From Eonycteris spelaea (lineage: Eukaryota > Chordata > Mammalia > Chiroptera > Pteropodidae), in the NCBI GenBank assembly GCA_003508835.1, contig PUFA01000077.1, forward strand, positions 5,532,001 through 5,596,000: a DNA stretch of 64,000 bases, given 5' to 3'. Below, in pieces: positions 22,720 through 34,400 of the stretch (within the stretch, counting starts at the first letter, position 1; every line of letters starts with the position of its first letter). A model generated the notes under the pieces. The model searched no databases, was not told the DNA's origin, and worked only from the letters and a program-made list of their open reading frames with translations. The position numbers and the translations under genes are program-made.

Positions 22720-22868
22720 TAAAACCACGCGAGGAATTGTTTGAAAATGCGGGTTGTTAGGCCTGACCTAATAGATTTTACTGGGATAAATACGGAGTGG
22801 GTCCTAAAATGCGTATTTTTACCAATCTCTCCACAATCCTTGGACCACACTTTGAGAAAGCCCAGATT
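22720..22868. mobile_element. MER5-like hAT DNA transposon
   Basis: 'gaggaattgtttgaaaatgc' near the left side, 'cctaatagattttactggga' in the middle and 'ttggaccacactttgagaaa' at the right follow the MER5A order. Confidence 0.7.
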
Positions 22869-22869
22869 T

Positions 22870-25020
22870 TATCCAACCTCTCAATTTATAAATAAGGAAA
22901 TTAAGAATCAAATATGATGATAATTATAATATTTCTACAGTGTTTTATACAGTTTTCATGCCTTTTTTTTTTTTTTGGCCAAGGTCTTACTTCTTCTTGG
23001 CTGCCTAGCAAATTCTTACTCATCCTGAAATAGAAAGTTCTGCAGAATTTAATAACACATCATTTTGCTATGCTCACTATAGTCCTATTATATAGCTTTA
23101 TTGCAGATAACACCCTATTTCCTTGTAATTACTTTTCATTTACGTTCACATCTTCCACTAGAAGATTTCTGAGGGTAAGATTTATGATATACTCGTCTAT
23201 TCTCTCCAATGCCTATAAAAGCTTTCTCGATCCCAAGAAAGTGGGTCTGATTGTCTGGGCTGGGTCGCAGGACTTTGCAGCCATCAGACTGCAAGTGGAC
23301 AGGGCATGCATCAATCCTGCGACTCTGGGGAATGAGAGAGGGAACACAATGACCGAGAATCACCTAGACCAAGCTCCCTGCAAGGAAAGCGGAGTGAACC
23401 GTGTCACCAAAAGAAAGCTAATTCTGTTCATGGAAACAATAGCTCTCCACTGCTCCGCCCACTTACAAACTAAGGTAATTAATTTGGAAGAATTTCTAAA
23501 TCATAAAACTTGGTACAAATCCAAGTATTGAGCCACTTTCAATATTTCCTTTCAAAAGAATCTAGACGTTGAATTTTGGGTATGGAGATAAAAACACAGA
23601 GGAGCTAAAAGCGTAGCTGCTGAGACAGGTTTTTTCCAGGGGTGGAAGGTTGCAGTGCGTTATTTGCACATCAGGAAAATTGGTAAAAATCTGGATTGGG
23701 CTCCTGTCCACCCAACTGTAAAACCGTCAACAGCATCGTCTCATTTCTAGTTACTTTTGAAGTGTTGTTGATAATCGCGTACATAGGCTGCCTGGCTTAT
23801 TTGACACTATCAGTTCCAAGGTTTTTATCATTCACTATTCCTACTCTGGGTTTCGTTGTGACGCATAACAAGTACGCTGATAGATAAAAGGAAAATCCAG
23901 TTCATGTTCAAAAGTTTGCAAAGGAGGCAAGAGTGTGTATTCGGTGCTTCGGCTCCCTCTCCACATAACATGTGCTTGTCACACTCTTTCTTGTCCTGTG
24001 AAGGGGTGGAGGGAGGATTCCTAAGAAAAATAGGCACCATGGAGAATATCGTAAAGTAAACTCTTACCTCTCCTCTCATTCTAGGCGTCAGGACCTGAAA
24101 CAATGAACTGGCACTCACTTCTCAGCAGTTCGGGGTAGAGCAGCATGGACCTGCAGTCAGTTCTAGCTGTCCCCGCCTTCGCCGGCGCTGCCAGCACCTC
24201 CGAATTCTCAGTTCCCAGCTCACCACGGCCTTCCACGGAGTTCCACTCTTCCAAGCACCTCACGAGCCCTTTGCCAACCTCACTCACTCAGACCTAACTC
24301 AGACCACAGAGCAGGAAAAACCATCCAATCCCCTTCCCCACAATCTGCTTGATTTCTTAACTGTCCCGCCAGGACAGAGACCTCATACTCTGCGTCTGCT
24401 GGGCATTCCCACTCACTTCGATGTCTTCCAAATGTGATCTCAGCAATGCTGGAGACCCGTCTGGGGTCAGGCACCACTCTTGTGAAGAGCTTGCTTAATG
24501 GAACGTCCTCTTTGTGAAACCATTTGCTGGGTGTTTTGGCCTCTGGCTGTAGGAGGAGCTGGAGAACCTGTTCCTTTTGATCCATCCCTTTTCAAGTGAA
24601 TTCTCTTTCCCCTCTGAAACTTTCTAATGCACTCACACCCCTGTGACCTTGTGACCTTGTCCATTTGCTTGTTTAGCAGTGAGGCTCACATGGAGCCTTG
24701 CAGATACATGATAAAAAGGTTTCTAAATGGCTCCACGCACCAGAGGAGCAGAGAGGACGAGAATGTCATTGTTGGAGGACAAAATGGAATCAATTGATAC
24801 AATTGTGACATTCTAGCATGCAATGGTGAAACGTGGGATTCGAGTCTATAAAATAAAAAGGGAGGAGTATACAATAGTAAATGTAAAAAGTTACCATTGC
24901 ACATGCAATTTTATTTCTAAAACAAAAATCTAAAGCTTTTCTAGAAATCTGTTGTCTTGGGCGTATAACACTCCCCCAGTGCATACTAAATTTTTTTGCA
25001 CATTTGAGAATTTTTTTTTG
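22870..25020. other. Unassigned stretch, largest repeat-poor block of the left half
   Basis: About 2.1 kb without a confident repeat, except a T12 run near 22966. Contains the longest plus-strand frame outside repeats in this half (153 codons, 23070-23531), which shows no domain. Several minus-strand frames of 65-101 codons between 24081 and 24664 likewise show none. A tandem TGACCT site lies at 24644-24657. Confidence 0.4.
24644..24657 (-). promoter_or_regulatory. Tandem nuclear-receptor half-sites, DR2 geometry
   Basis: Two perfect TGACCT hexamers (AGGTCA on the minus strand) are separated by 2 bases, and each AGGTCA has a 5' 'CA' extension. This spacing can serve retinoic-acid-receptor or orphan-receptor dimers. 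Occurrence by chance in 64 kb is possible. Confidence 0.3.
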
Positions 25021-25023
25021 GTC

Positions 25024-25039
25024 AAAAAAAAAAAAAAAA
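25024..25039 (+). repeat. (A)16 homopolymer
   Basis: Uninterrupted A run just upstream of a MIR copy, with T8 shortly before it. Origin unresolved. Confidence 0.95.
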
Positions 25040-25049
25040 GCGGAAGCAG

Positions 25050-25200
25050 AATCCTGCTTTTATTCTGCAATCTATTAGTTGTGTGATTTTGGTGAAGTGA
25101 CTTAGCCTCTCTGAGTCTCAGGTTTCTTGCATTGTTCACAGGGATCTTCATAAGTGTGCAATGCATTGGTGTGGGATTCAGCACACAGCAGGTGAGGTGA
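25050..25200 (+). mobile_element. MIR SINE
   Basis: 'attagttgtgtgattttggt', 'agtgacttagcctctctgag' and 'tctcaggtttcttgca' give the plus-strand MIR core; 'ttcagcacacagcag' matches the tail. Confidence 0.75.
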
Positions 25201-25355
25201 TATCTGGTAGGACTGTGGGCAGTCACCCAGGCCGACATGTCAGCACCGGCTGTCAGCTTGGACCCGGCTCTCCCCGAGGGAATCTTGCATAATCATCCAT
25301 CTCATTCTCAATAGTGACATTAAATTTGTCATCAAAAACCTCCCTACAGAAGGAA
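25201..25355. other. Unassigned spacer
   Basis: No recognised repeat or exon. Confidence 0.4.
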
Positions 25356-25359
25356 CAAC

Positions 25360-25632
25360 AAATTAGGAGGGACTCCATCACTTATTCTGGCCAATGAAGT
25401 GTGAGTGACAGTGATGTGACACATACCACTTCAGAAGAGAATCTTCTAGTTCTGCATCCAGCAATGCCTCTGATAGAGGCTGCCTGCCCTTCAGTCTGGT
25501 TGTTTGAGTGAAAAGCTGAAGCCAGATCAGTGATGGAAATACAAGGCGACCAGAAATAAAATGGCAACTGTAAGTCGCTGAGCTTTTGAGTTCATTTGTT
25601 AGTGCAGCATAACATAGCCTAAACTGCCTGAT
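25360..25632 (+). mobile_element. MLT1-like LTR, 3' part (ERVL-MaLR)
   Basis: 'ttctggccaatgaagtgtga', 'aaatggcaactgtaagtcgc', and the closing 'gtgcagcataacatagccta' with 'actgcctgat' match the 3' end of an MLT1-type LTR. Polyadenylation signal degraded to 'aaataaaatgg'. Confidence 0.6.
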
Positions 25633-26120
25633 ATGTAATCACAGGCCAGGTTGATTCTGGCCTTAGCATGCTAAGATAGGAATAAAAAGAAACTGAACAC
25701 TTGCCTGAGCCAAATATAGTTTTAACATTAAACGTGTGACTCCCTCCTCAATCACAAAACACAGAATAGTGGGATACCAAGGACTTGTGGATTATGGAGA
25801 AAAGTATGCAGCATTTCCTAAACCTCAGATATTCTTTCACCAATTCTTTCAACAATGATATTCATCATTGTTGCATATCTGTGTACCGACTGTACCACCA
25901 TTTAATTAATATTTCAGTTTTCAAATGATTATATCCTAAATATACGTCCTAGAGAAAACTTAGTAGTACTACACTAAGTGAAAACCATTGTCATTTTTAA
26001 CTTACATAGAGTTGAAAAAATAAATACCTATTAAAAAGGATTTACCCACATACAATTCTAACTATTGTGTGGCGTGGTAGGGAATCTGATGCGCTCTGGG
26101 CAACACTGTTGCAGTGGGTG
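25633..26120. other. Unassigned AT-rich stretch
   Basis: No recognised repeat or exon. Confidence 0.4.
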
Positions 26121-26124
26121 GGCA

Positions 26125-26285
26125 CCCGAGGTCAGAGTCTGGCTTCCAGTCTGGGCTGTGTCACACCGCATGTAACCTAGGACCTGCTTCCTCTGGACCT
26201 TCATTTTCTTTGACCATTAAAGAATTTATATTCTAAGGTCCCATCCAACTCTGACATAATATCATTTACTGTTCTTAGCTGCCGG
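26125..26285 (+). mobile_element. MIR SINE
   Basis: 'agagtctggcttccagtctg', 'gtgtcacaccgcatgtaacc' and 'ctgcttcctctggaccttca' follow the plus-strand MIR from the tRNA-like head into the core; the tail is 'aaggtcccatccaactctga'. Confidence 0.65.
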
Positions 26286-26810
26286 TCCTACTCTTTCCTG
26301 CTACTGTGGCTCAAAATGATCCAGGTGTGTGAGATGGCTAATAACCCTAATAGGGAAAAGAGAATGTGGCTAATCTGTAGGAAGTCTCCTATTTATGCTG
26401 TGATTATATTTCTCTAAAGAGAGCATCTCAAAATTACAAAGCCCAAACAAGTACACATCTTATTTCATCCTCTTTTATGTTTTGCCAATAATTTCTTACT
26501 ATTAGTTGGAATTCTCTTATGATTGCAAAATGATGTCTCTCTTATCCTACCCATGGGCTGACTTTATTTCCCACTGTTGCTGGGAAAAAAGGAGGAAGGA
26601 AATCATAATTCTGTTTAACAGGCAGATGCTGACTATCGGTTGGCAATAAATCCCATGTTGGTAACGCAAACCGAAGGAATTTGCCCATTTGCAGAGCAAT
26701 TCGATTCCCCTTCCAGTAATTCCATGCCTGTAAATCCTTTCATTACCCAGGCCTAGTAGAGTCCCATTCTTCAAAATGAACATATGTAAATCAGGTTTTC
26801 ATTAATATTA
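26286..26810. other. Unassigned stretch
   Basis: No recognised repeat. A 78-codon minus-strand frame at 26547-26783 has no domain. Confidence 0.4.
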
Positions 26811-26814
26811 AAGG

Positions 26815-27108
26815 TTTTGGAACCTGGAAGTAAGCTTGCAGATCATCTGGCTCAACCAACTAGTTATACAGATGAAGAAATTAAGGTCCCAGGTCGTGCA
26901 GTTAAGAAGCAACAGATTGAGATAAGATTCAGGGGTGCGAGCCCCAGGCAAGGCAATGGCGTGTGCCAGAAATACAACTTCTGCCGCGTCCTTGTTTGTT
27001 GGACATTATTTAAGTCAATTACTTCTCTTGGCCTCAGTTTTTTAGAATGGGGACCGTAATGTCTATCTTTCAGGGCTGTTTCAAGAATCAAGCAAGACAC
27101 ACCAGTGA
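26815..27108. mobile_element. Two adjoining MIR-type fragments
   Basis: 26815-26985 shows 'tatacagatgaagaaattaa', 'ggtcccaggtcgtgcagtta' and 'gataagattcaggggtgcga' in minus-strand order. From about 26990, 'caattacttctcttggcctc' then 'tttcagggctgtttcaagaa' is in plus-strand order. Opposite overlapping frames of 80 and 78 codons here come from these repeats. Confidence 0.55.
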
Positions 27109-27255
27109 GTCTCGAATTTGAACGTTTAAATGAAGCGCCAGATTCTCATTCAGTAGTTCTGGGGAGAAAATGGGGCAGGACACAAGACAGCATTTCTAAC
27201 AAGCTCCTGAATAATGCCAGTCTTTTCCCTGCAAAATCAATGGTGGCCTCGCAGT
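27109..27255. mobile_element. MER5-like hAT DNA transposon
   Basis: 'gccagattctcattcagtag', 'ttctggggagaaaatggggc' and 'gcatttctaacaagctcctg' correspond to the MER5A body; the outer termini are worn. Confidence 0.6.
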
Positions 27256-27605
27256 GATCCAGCAGAAAGGCCCACGAATTCCTGCTAGCACGGCTGTAGC
27301 TGCTGAGGTTAGGGCTGGGGCTGGAGAAGGGACATCCTTGCTAACCGTGTGACACAGGAGATGCCACAGGGCTATGCAGTGGCGTCGTTTTTCAGCTCAG
27401 ACTCCGAGCAGAAGAGTCTTCCCGCTAAAGGCAGGATAATGTGATCCTGGCGTAACAGTGACAAGCAGAGACTCTGATCTCAACAGGGAGGAAACAGCCA
27501 GACCAAAATTAAAACAAAACAATAAAAGTAGGAAAGACCCGAGTGAGGGAAGGAGAGAGCAGAACCGACTGCATGCCCAGCAGTCACTTCTCACTACCTA
27601 ATAGG
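27256..27605. other. Unassigned spacer
   Basis: No recognised repeat. A 65-codon minus-strand frame is Leu/Ser/Phe-rich but has no other support. Confidence 0.4.
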
Positions 27606-27609
27606 AGGG

Positions 27610-27667
27610 TGTTAAAGACTGAATATTTGTGTCGCTCCAAAATTCATATATTACAATAATACCCAAA

Positions 27668-27703
<36 letters not shown>

Positions 27704-28045
27704 GATTTGTTGAAACACCAATCCCCAAGGTGATAATACTTGGAGGTGGGCCTTTGGGAAATAATTGGATGCAGATCGGGTCACAAAAGTGGGACCCCTA
27801 CGACAGGATTAACGCCCTTGCAAGGAGAAACACAGAGAGCTCTCTCACTCGCTCTCTGCCATGAGGACACGGCGAGAGGCAACCGTTTGCAAATCGGGCC
27901 GAATTCTCGCCAGGCGCCCAAGCTGCCCGCACCTTGATCTTGGACCTTCCAGCTCCCAGAACTGTGAAAAATAAATGTCTCTTATTTCAGCCACCCCATT
28001 TACGGTATTTTCTCGTAGCAGCCCAAGCAGACTAAGATAAAGGGG
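27610..28045 (+). mobile_element. ERVL-MaLR LTR (MST/MLT1-like), nearly complete
   Basis: 'gttaaagactgaatatttgt', 'ccaaaattcatatattacaa', 'tgttgaaacaccaatcccca', 'ggaggtgggcctttgggaaa', 'gattaacgcccttgcaagga', 'ccatgaggacacggcgagag', 'agaactgtgaaaaataaatg' and 'agcagactaagata' give almost the whole LTR with its polyadenylation signal. A (CA)n tract sits inside. Solo LTR, no internal sequence. Confidence 0.82.
27671..27701 (+). repeat. (CA)n microsatellite inside an LTR
   Basis: About 15 perfect CA units between the 5' part of the LTR and the segment 'gtgatttgttgaaacacc'. Confidence 0.95.
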
Positions 28046-28440
28046 GAAATATTTCTTCGGTCATGAAATAAAGACTTGGGGTTTCACTGCTCTGCTAAGG
28101 GCATGTAAGGGCACTTATCTATCCATAAATCAAGCTCTAAGCCGATCATTATCATCATGAGGGTGTACACCTACCCAGGGACATGTTTGAGAGCAAAGGA
28201 GGTGTTATTTAATAATTATGTCAGGACAACAGGACTAAGCCAGTACTGCCCTCGTAACCGCATCACATGCTCACCCTATATAAAGAACACAACTAGAAAG
28301 AAGGCTTCTCCTGGAACTTTATGAAAAAGCAAAAGGATTTCATAAGTGTTAGAAATTAAATAAAATCTACAGCTATTTGGTCTGAACCCATCGTCTGAAA
28401 TGGGTATTATATTCATATAAGAAGTAACATAGCATGCTTT
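28046..28440. other. Unassigned spacer
   Basis: No recognised repeat or exon. Confidence 0.4.
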
Positions 28441-28444
28441 CTAA

Positions 28445-28625
28445 TACTCGCAGGGGTTGGCAAACTTTTTCAGAAGAGTCAGATGATAAATATTTTAGGC
28501 TTTGCAGTATCTATTGCATATTCTTTAAATTGTTTTTATCCCTTTAAAAATGTGGAAACAATTCTTATCTCCCAGGCCACACAAAAACAGACTGGGGCTG
28601 GATCTGACCGCTGGTTAACAGCCAG
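28445..28625 (+). mobile_element. Non-autonomous hAT-type DNA transposon, internally deleted
   Basis: 'ggggttggcaaactttttca', 'atgataaatattttaggctt' and 'ggccacacaaaaacagactg' are from the widespread element whose ends read 'ggcaaactttttctgtaaagg'. A second, longer copy in the opposite orientation is at 61368-61700. Family number not certain. Confidence 0.6.
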
Positions 28626-28815
28626 GACTCTGTAATGAAACAGCCATGATCTGAATCCTGGCCCCGCCTCCCACTTATCAGTTGAGTAGTCCAGAGCAGG
28701 TGTTTAACCCTCGGTGCCTCAGTTTCCTCATCTATAATAGGAAGATAATAACAGTATCCCTTCATCAGGTCGTGAGAAACAAAGCATTAGAATAGTGTCT
28801 ATATAAATCTCTTGG
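28618..28815 (+). mobile_element. MIR SINE
   Basis: 'gatctgaatcctggccccgc', 'ggtgcctcagtttcctcatc' and 'tataataggaagataataac' show a well-kept plus-strand MIR. Confidence 0.82.
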
Positions 28816-30280
28816 TACTGTTTTTAACTTTGAGAACATGGTACATATTTTGTGTCTGTAGGCACACTCTATATACATTGGTACATTATAAATATTGAGA
28901 GGAATTCAGAGACTGACTTCTAGTTCCTCTTCTAAGGGAAAAGAAGCTGTACTTTTATTTCATCAGAACTCTTCCTCTGGAAAGTTCTGGAGATCTGTGC
29001 CTGGTGTGCCCTGTAGTATCCTGGATCTATCCATAAATCAATCCCAAATCATGACCACAAATTAGATAACAGATAGGACAGCACTGCTATGTGTATGAAA
29101 TGAAATCATGTGGAAACAAGATGGATTTTCGTGTCTGGATTTCATAAACAAGCTGTGTCACAAATACATTATCCCCAATGTATGAACTGAATTAAATTTA
29201 AAAAAAAAGTTGCTACGTGGGGGAATGAGTGAGTAAATGTACCAATGGACTTAATCGAATGACTGCACCATGGCAGGAAGGAGGCATCCCATTGTTTCGT
29301 TGTGTTTGTATTGATTCCATGAATAGCCAGGTTCATTGCACAGGTGACCCAAAGGCCATTTTAGGCATAGTTTCAGGTCAAATACGTGCCCTTTAACAGA
29401 AGAGAGGGGGAATGTTGAGATTTACTGGGACTTGACAAGAACGCAGCTCAGACAGACAATATTCCCTGTGTGCAGAAAACCCCCACTGCTGAGAGGTCAT
29501 TTTACAAGGTGATGAGCGATTCACCAGGGCCATCAAGACTAAGGACACCATAGTTTCTACCACCCATTAACCTGGGTGATAATTCCAGGCATTTCTAATA
29601 GCCACCAAGTGAGAACTCATCTTCCAGAGCATTGGTTTTCAACCCTAGAACATCAGATGTCCAAAGAACCCACTACAGGTAAATCTGGGAAGAACCTCCC
29701 TATTTTTGTATTTTTCAGATGGAATCCAGGAGGGGAAAAAGAAAATTGAATCATAAGACTGAAGAATATCTTTAAAACATCAAGGCAGAAGAAAAACAAA
29801 GAAATCTGCAAAGAATAAAAATTGAGGCTGATCTCAAAAACACTAAGTAATGTTGAGCACCCAAAATATCGCAGGATAACCTGCTACTCAGCAAAGCTAA
29901 ATTCTTTAGCATTTGCTACTGTAGAGAATACCTCCTGGCAGAGTTTTAAGCACCCCAGAAGAATGAAGTAATAAATGACATATTCGTAGGTGGTGTAAGG
30001 TGGGTCTTTCATGGAGAGGAAAACTATTAGAATTGGGCAAAGCTCATGATATAATAGTTTAGGACCAGCACACACAGAACAACAAGCAAATTCTTGTTGA
30101 TAAGCAAACCATTTGCCCTGGTGAACAGGCTGTTATCTCATAAGCTGATCTGTTGGGACTTCCAGAAGTCCAGTAGCGAGGTTATCTATAGCCTTACATT
30201 TCCCAGACAAAAGTTTCTGGAACAACCAACTAATTCATGATGACATGAGTAGCTACACCTCTCGATCAGAGTACCTGGCA
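28816..30280. other. Unassigned non-coding stretch
   Basis: No confident repeat over about 1.5 kb. The part 29625-29720 ('ttggttttcaaccctagaac') may be a worn hAT terminus. A 63-codon minus-strand frame has no domain. Confidence 0.4.
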
Positions 30281-30284
30281 TATT

Positions 30285-30745
30285 GTAAATTCTTGTATCA
30301 GTTTAGATACTGCTGCAAATGCTCCACACAAAGCACCATAAAAATTTATTGCCTTTATACATTATTCACGTATTATTAAGATCACAGAGGAGTGAGCTGG
30401 ATTGGATTCAGCTAATCTCAGCTGGGCTCACTCATGTATACACTTGTCTACAAGCCAGGCTGGGGACACCACGTTGGGCTGGGCTTGTGGGTGGGTCTCT
30501 CATCCTCCCCTAGGACCAGTGGCCTCCCCTAGGTCTCGTGGCAATGACAGAATCGAATGACAATGACAGAATAGAGAGGGAAATCAGAAACTGTAAGCCC
30601 TCCTGCGGGCAAGGCTCAGAACAGGAAGACAGGCACTTCTGTCTCATATTTTGGGTCAAAGCAAGTCACATGACTGAGCCCAGGTCCAAGGGATGAGGAA
30701 ATAATCTCTGCCTTTAAAGGGAGAGACACATGTGAAGACACCTAG
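30285..30745 (-). mobile_element. MLT1-like LTR (ERVL-MaLR)
   Basis: Read on the plus strand: 'agatactgctgcaaatgctc', 'aaaaatttattgcctttata', 'ttcagctaatctcagctggg', and late 'gggtcaaagcaagtcacatg' with 'tgagcccaggtccaagggat', the minus-strand MLT1 order. Confidence 0.6.
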
Positions 30746-30990
30746 CAAAGAGGTAGTTATAGACAGGGGCAAAGCATGGAGGCCATTAAAAAGCACAGTG
30801 CTTAATAAATATTCATTGAATAAATAATCAATTAATTGTGTGGTTTGCAATCTTGATTTGGAAATTGGATTATTCTGCATTTTTTATTTGTTTTATCTTT
30901 TTTCTTTCTTCTTTTCATATATTTATTTTCTGCCATTATTATTCCCATACCTTAAAGGCGATAATATACACATATAAAACCAGGGATTCG
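30746..30990. other. Unassigned T-rich stretch with an L2/MIR-like end
   Basis: 'cagtgcttaataaatattca' with 'ttgaataaataatcaat' at 30797-30836 resembles an L2 or MIR tail. The rest is pyrimidine-rich and unassigned. Confidence 0.35.
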
Positions 30991-30991
30991 T

Positions 30992-31115
30992 TAATCATTC
31001 AACAATTCAACAACCATAACTCTGCCATGCCCCATGCTAAGAGCTGGGCATAGAGCTATAAACGAGACAGGCTCGGTCCCCACCCTTACGGAGCTTTCAA
31101 GTAGTCAGGAAGAAT
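30992..31115 (+). mobile_element. Ancient mammalian repeat fragment
   Basis: 'attcaacaattcaacaacca', 'catgctaagagctgggcata' and 'ccccacccttacggagcttt' match the opening of the old repeat family. Confidence 0.5.
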
Positions 31116-32610
31116 GTCTTTGTAGGATCAATTCCTGGAGAACACCAGAGTTGAAATGACCATGGCAATAGCAGCCATCTTTTTGTGCATAGTGTCTGTT
31201 GCTGGCCAGAATGTTCCAGATAAAATGTTATGTAAGTGGGATGTCTACTGTTACGTCATTAGACCAGGGGAGGACTCACTGTCTCCTCAGGTGTGAAAGC
31301 TCACACCCTCTGTGACCTGTGGACACCTTGGAGATGACGAGTGTCCTCTCTTGTCCAGGTCCAGAGAAGAGACAGAGTTACTTTCTCCACGTGTTTCCCA
31401 AGTCCATGACATCGTTTCCATCGTCCAGCTTGCTACCTGTCCCAGGGCCCCCTGTCTGCTGAGAGGTTGAAGACAGTGAGAGGCCACTGGGGAGGGGACC
31501 GTCAGGTCTGCACGGACCCTTCGTCATTTCCCTGAGGTCCACGCACAGCCACTGATGCGGTTGCTGATGATGAGTATGTGATCGTTTCAGGAAAACAGGA
31601 CCCTGAGAGGGGAAACTAAAAAGCAAAAGGCACAGCATCCCATTTATATTCCGACATAAAAGCCTTGGGCTACGAGCCAGACAATTTTCTTCAATTTGAC
31701 CTTTTTTTTTCTCAGACTCCTAAACTTAGCCAACTAGAATTCTTATTTGAAGTATCATCCTCTGATTCTCTTTTGGAAATGAGGGATTTGCCGCCAGTAA
31801 AGATGGAATGTAATGTCCTTGGCTTTGTCAACTCCAGCAGGAACAGGACTCTACAGGTTTATGCCATAGGTCTAGCACGTAGCAAATGTACAGATTACAG
31901 AAAATCTGTACAGAATGCCTGGACTCCTGCTGAGAAACAGCTTGAAGAGTAAAAAGACCAAGATATGTTTCCGCAGGTTGTGTGCTATATATCGAAGTTG
32001 CCATTAATGAGAAGAAGATGTGAGCAGGAAATTATTAGTCCTCCAGCTCCCCCATTCAGTCACCGTACTAATATGTGTCATGTGCCTACTATTACCAAGA
32101 AAAGAAAAAAAAAAATGGGCTAAAAACAGTGACTTGCGAGAAAGGATAAGGCACGAGATGCATTCATTACTGAGGTATCTTACAGAGCATTGTTTACTTA
32201 CATTAACAGAATTGTTGAGAATGTGCCTAAGGCTGGACAGCTGGTCATTGTCAGAGGTGGGAGCCCAACTCCTGCGTTCTGATTCCTTTGCCCTGACTCT
32301 TTTCTGTCCATCTAGAATGCCTTCCTGCATTTTGGATGGAAAAAGGTTGAACGCCATGACTCCAACTGCACTGATGTGGCAGAAAACAGGCTATGAAACT
32401 CAGTTGGGAGACTCTGAGTCTTGAAAATCATGAAAACTGGAATCGATGACCATTTACCTTAGGGGTGACCTTCACTTATAAAAGTCAAGAAATATGCAGG
32501 CAGGTGACAAGATCTATAAGAGGGTGACTGTAGCAACCACGCCAGAATGAAGTGCGAAGTTGCTCACATCTCCCCAACTGACTTCCTTCCAACTGCAAAG
32601 CTTCTCACCC
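31116..32610. other. Unassigned stretch
   Basis: About 1.5 kb with no confident repeat. A 134-codon plus-strand frame (32020-32424) and an opposed 117-codon frame over the same interval are mutually exclusive shadows. Text near 32255-32300 may be a worn MIR. No protein domain seen. Confidence 0.4.
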
Positions 32611-32614
32611 TGCG

Positions 32615-33010
32615 CATTCACTACTCATTCATGCATCCGTTCATTCGTTCATTCATTCAACAAACATCTGAGAGCCTCCAATGACTTATGAGCTGATATC
32701 TGTTCTGTGCCTTTCTATCGTTTACCACTGTTAAACCAATAGTCACATAATTAAATGCATTAAGTACAGGTTGCAGTATGTGCTATTAAAGAAATAGAAA
32801 GGGTTTGATGAGAGTTTATGCCAGGGGAGCCTGATCCAGAAAGGGCATCAGGAAAGGTCCGTCCAGGAAAGTAACACTCGGGCTGCCTCCAGAAGGATAA
32901 GTAGCACTTTACAAGAAAAGTGGGGAAAGAGTGTCTGAGGCAGAAAAAAAAAAACATGGTCCCAGATGGCCCCTTGCAAACCTGATGGTTAAGTAGCTAT
33001 CAGCGAGGGT
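32615..33010 (+). mobile_element. Ancient mammalian repeat, long copy
   Basis: Starts with (ATTC)n around 32640-32660 and 'caacaaacatctgagagcct'. Continues with 'gcagtatgtgctattaaaga', 'aggaaaggtccgtccaggaa' and 'ggggaaagagtgtctgaggc', the same order as other copies here. Confidence 0.5.
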
Positions 33011-33335
33011 GACAGTGATGGCTGGATTCTGCTTCTCAAGTTGTGCAACAAACTGGTAAGGTATACGCATACCTCAAGAGTTTATTCCAAACTCTTAAGT
33101 GCAAGCACTTTAAAAGTCTCTACTTACATGCCATTTGCTGCTGTCTCTCTGGCCAAAGCAAGTTGTATGGCCAAGTGCAGAGCCATGGTGAGAAGGTCTC
33201 CTGGGGTACACTGGAGAGAGAAAGAAAAAGTATTCCTGGGACTAGCGCATTCAGAGGTTTGGAAGTGGAGTCAGAAACCTGTACAAGGAAATTAAAGATG
33301 TCCAACACTGCTCGGTTGCAGAGCGAAAGGCAGAA
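33011..33335. other. Unassigned spacer
   Basis: Two overlapping plus-strand frames of 84 and 99 codons cross here and have no domain. Possibly an interval inside the surrounding old repeat. Confidence 0.35.
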
Positions 33336-33337
33336 GA

Positions 33338-34270
33338 GTTAGGGACAAAGCTGGGAAGGTAAAAAGAGATCATGTCATAAAGGGCTTCAGAGTCAAGTGA
33401 AAGAGCTTCAGCTTTATCCCACAGGCAACACCATCGGATTCACATCCCAGAAGGACCTCCATTGCTTCCATATGAAGAGGCAGAGAGCCCCATCAGGAGG
33501 TATCCGAATGCGGGAAAAGGATAATAATGGCCTCGCCTGGAATAGGAGCAGTACAGAGGGGAAGAAGTAGTCAGGTTTTATGTCTAATAAGAATTAAAAT
33601 TAACAGAATTCGATGAAAGAACGGGTGTGGGGGAGAGATCTTTCCAGATATTTGCTTGGGAAAACTGAAGGATAGGGATGGCCTTTACTGCCAATGATCA
33701 CATGGGGAAAGTCCAATAATTGGGATGGGGAGATGAGTATCATTTTAGATTTTGCAAATTAAAAATTTCCTTTGAGGCGACCGAGTTTTTTTTGGCAGAA
33801 AGTTACACCCAGAGATGTGAGTCTTAGCAAAGAAAGACGAGCTCGGGGCCACGGAGGGCTGGCGACTTCGGCCATCAGAGACTATGGCTCTGCCAAGGTG
33901 GGTGTGTAGAAATGGAAGAGGACTAAAGGCAGAGCCTAGAAGAATACCGGTCTTTGAAGTGTAAGTCAGTAAGATGAGCGAGCGAAGGAGACCGTGCCTT
34001 GGTCACAAAGGTAGTGGGAAAGCAGAGGCGGACAACAGGGTTGGCAGTGGAGGGGGGACTTCCAGAGCACTCATAGGGCTGAGAGTCCTGTAAGGTGAGG
34101 ACCCGGAGGAAAACCCCTGGGCTGATGACCTTGAACAGACCAGCGAGGGTGGCCATGCTGAAGGCAGATCGGCATAACTGCGGAAGGCGGGGAGAGTTTG
34201 GGAAAATGCCGAAAGCCACTCAGAGAACTGTTGCAACAGATCTACGAAGGGGAAAGAGAGACACAGCACG
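33338..34270 (+). mobile_element. Probable internal and late part of the ancient long repeat
   Basis: 'atgtcataaagggcttcaga', 'cttcagctttatcccacagg' and, later, 'ggcagagcctagaagaatac' followed by 'gcgaaggaga' correspond in order to the late part of the same old repeat family, suggesting one long, interrupted copy from 32615 on. Uncertain. Confidence 0.4.
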
Positions 34271-34400
34271 ACTGGAGGAGAACGGAGGGCGAGAGAAGGC
34301 TTACTCTTTTAAAGACGAGAGAAAACTGAGCATGCTCCGATGCTGATGAGAAAGATCCAGTAACAAAGAATAACACACAGAGGAGTGACTATCATTTAAA

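Noticed and set aside
23070..23531. 153-codon plus-strand open frame
   Set aside because: No recognisable domain or compositional coding bias; opposed by a 75-codon frame. Chance is the simpler reading.
32020..32424. 134-codon plus-strand frame opposed by a 117-codon minus-strand frame
   Set aside because: Mutual shadows over diverged sequence, partly MIR-like; no domain in either.
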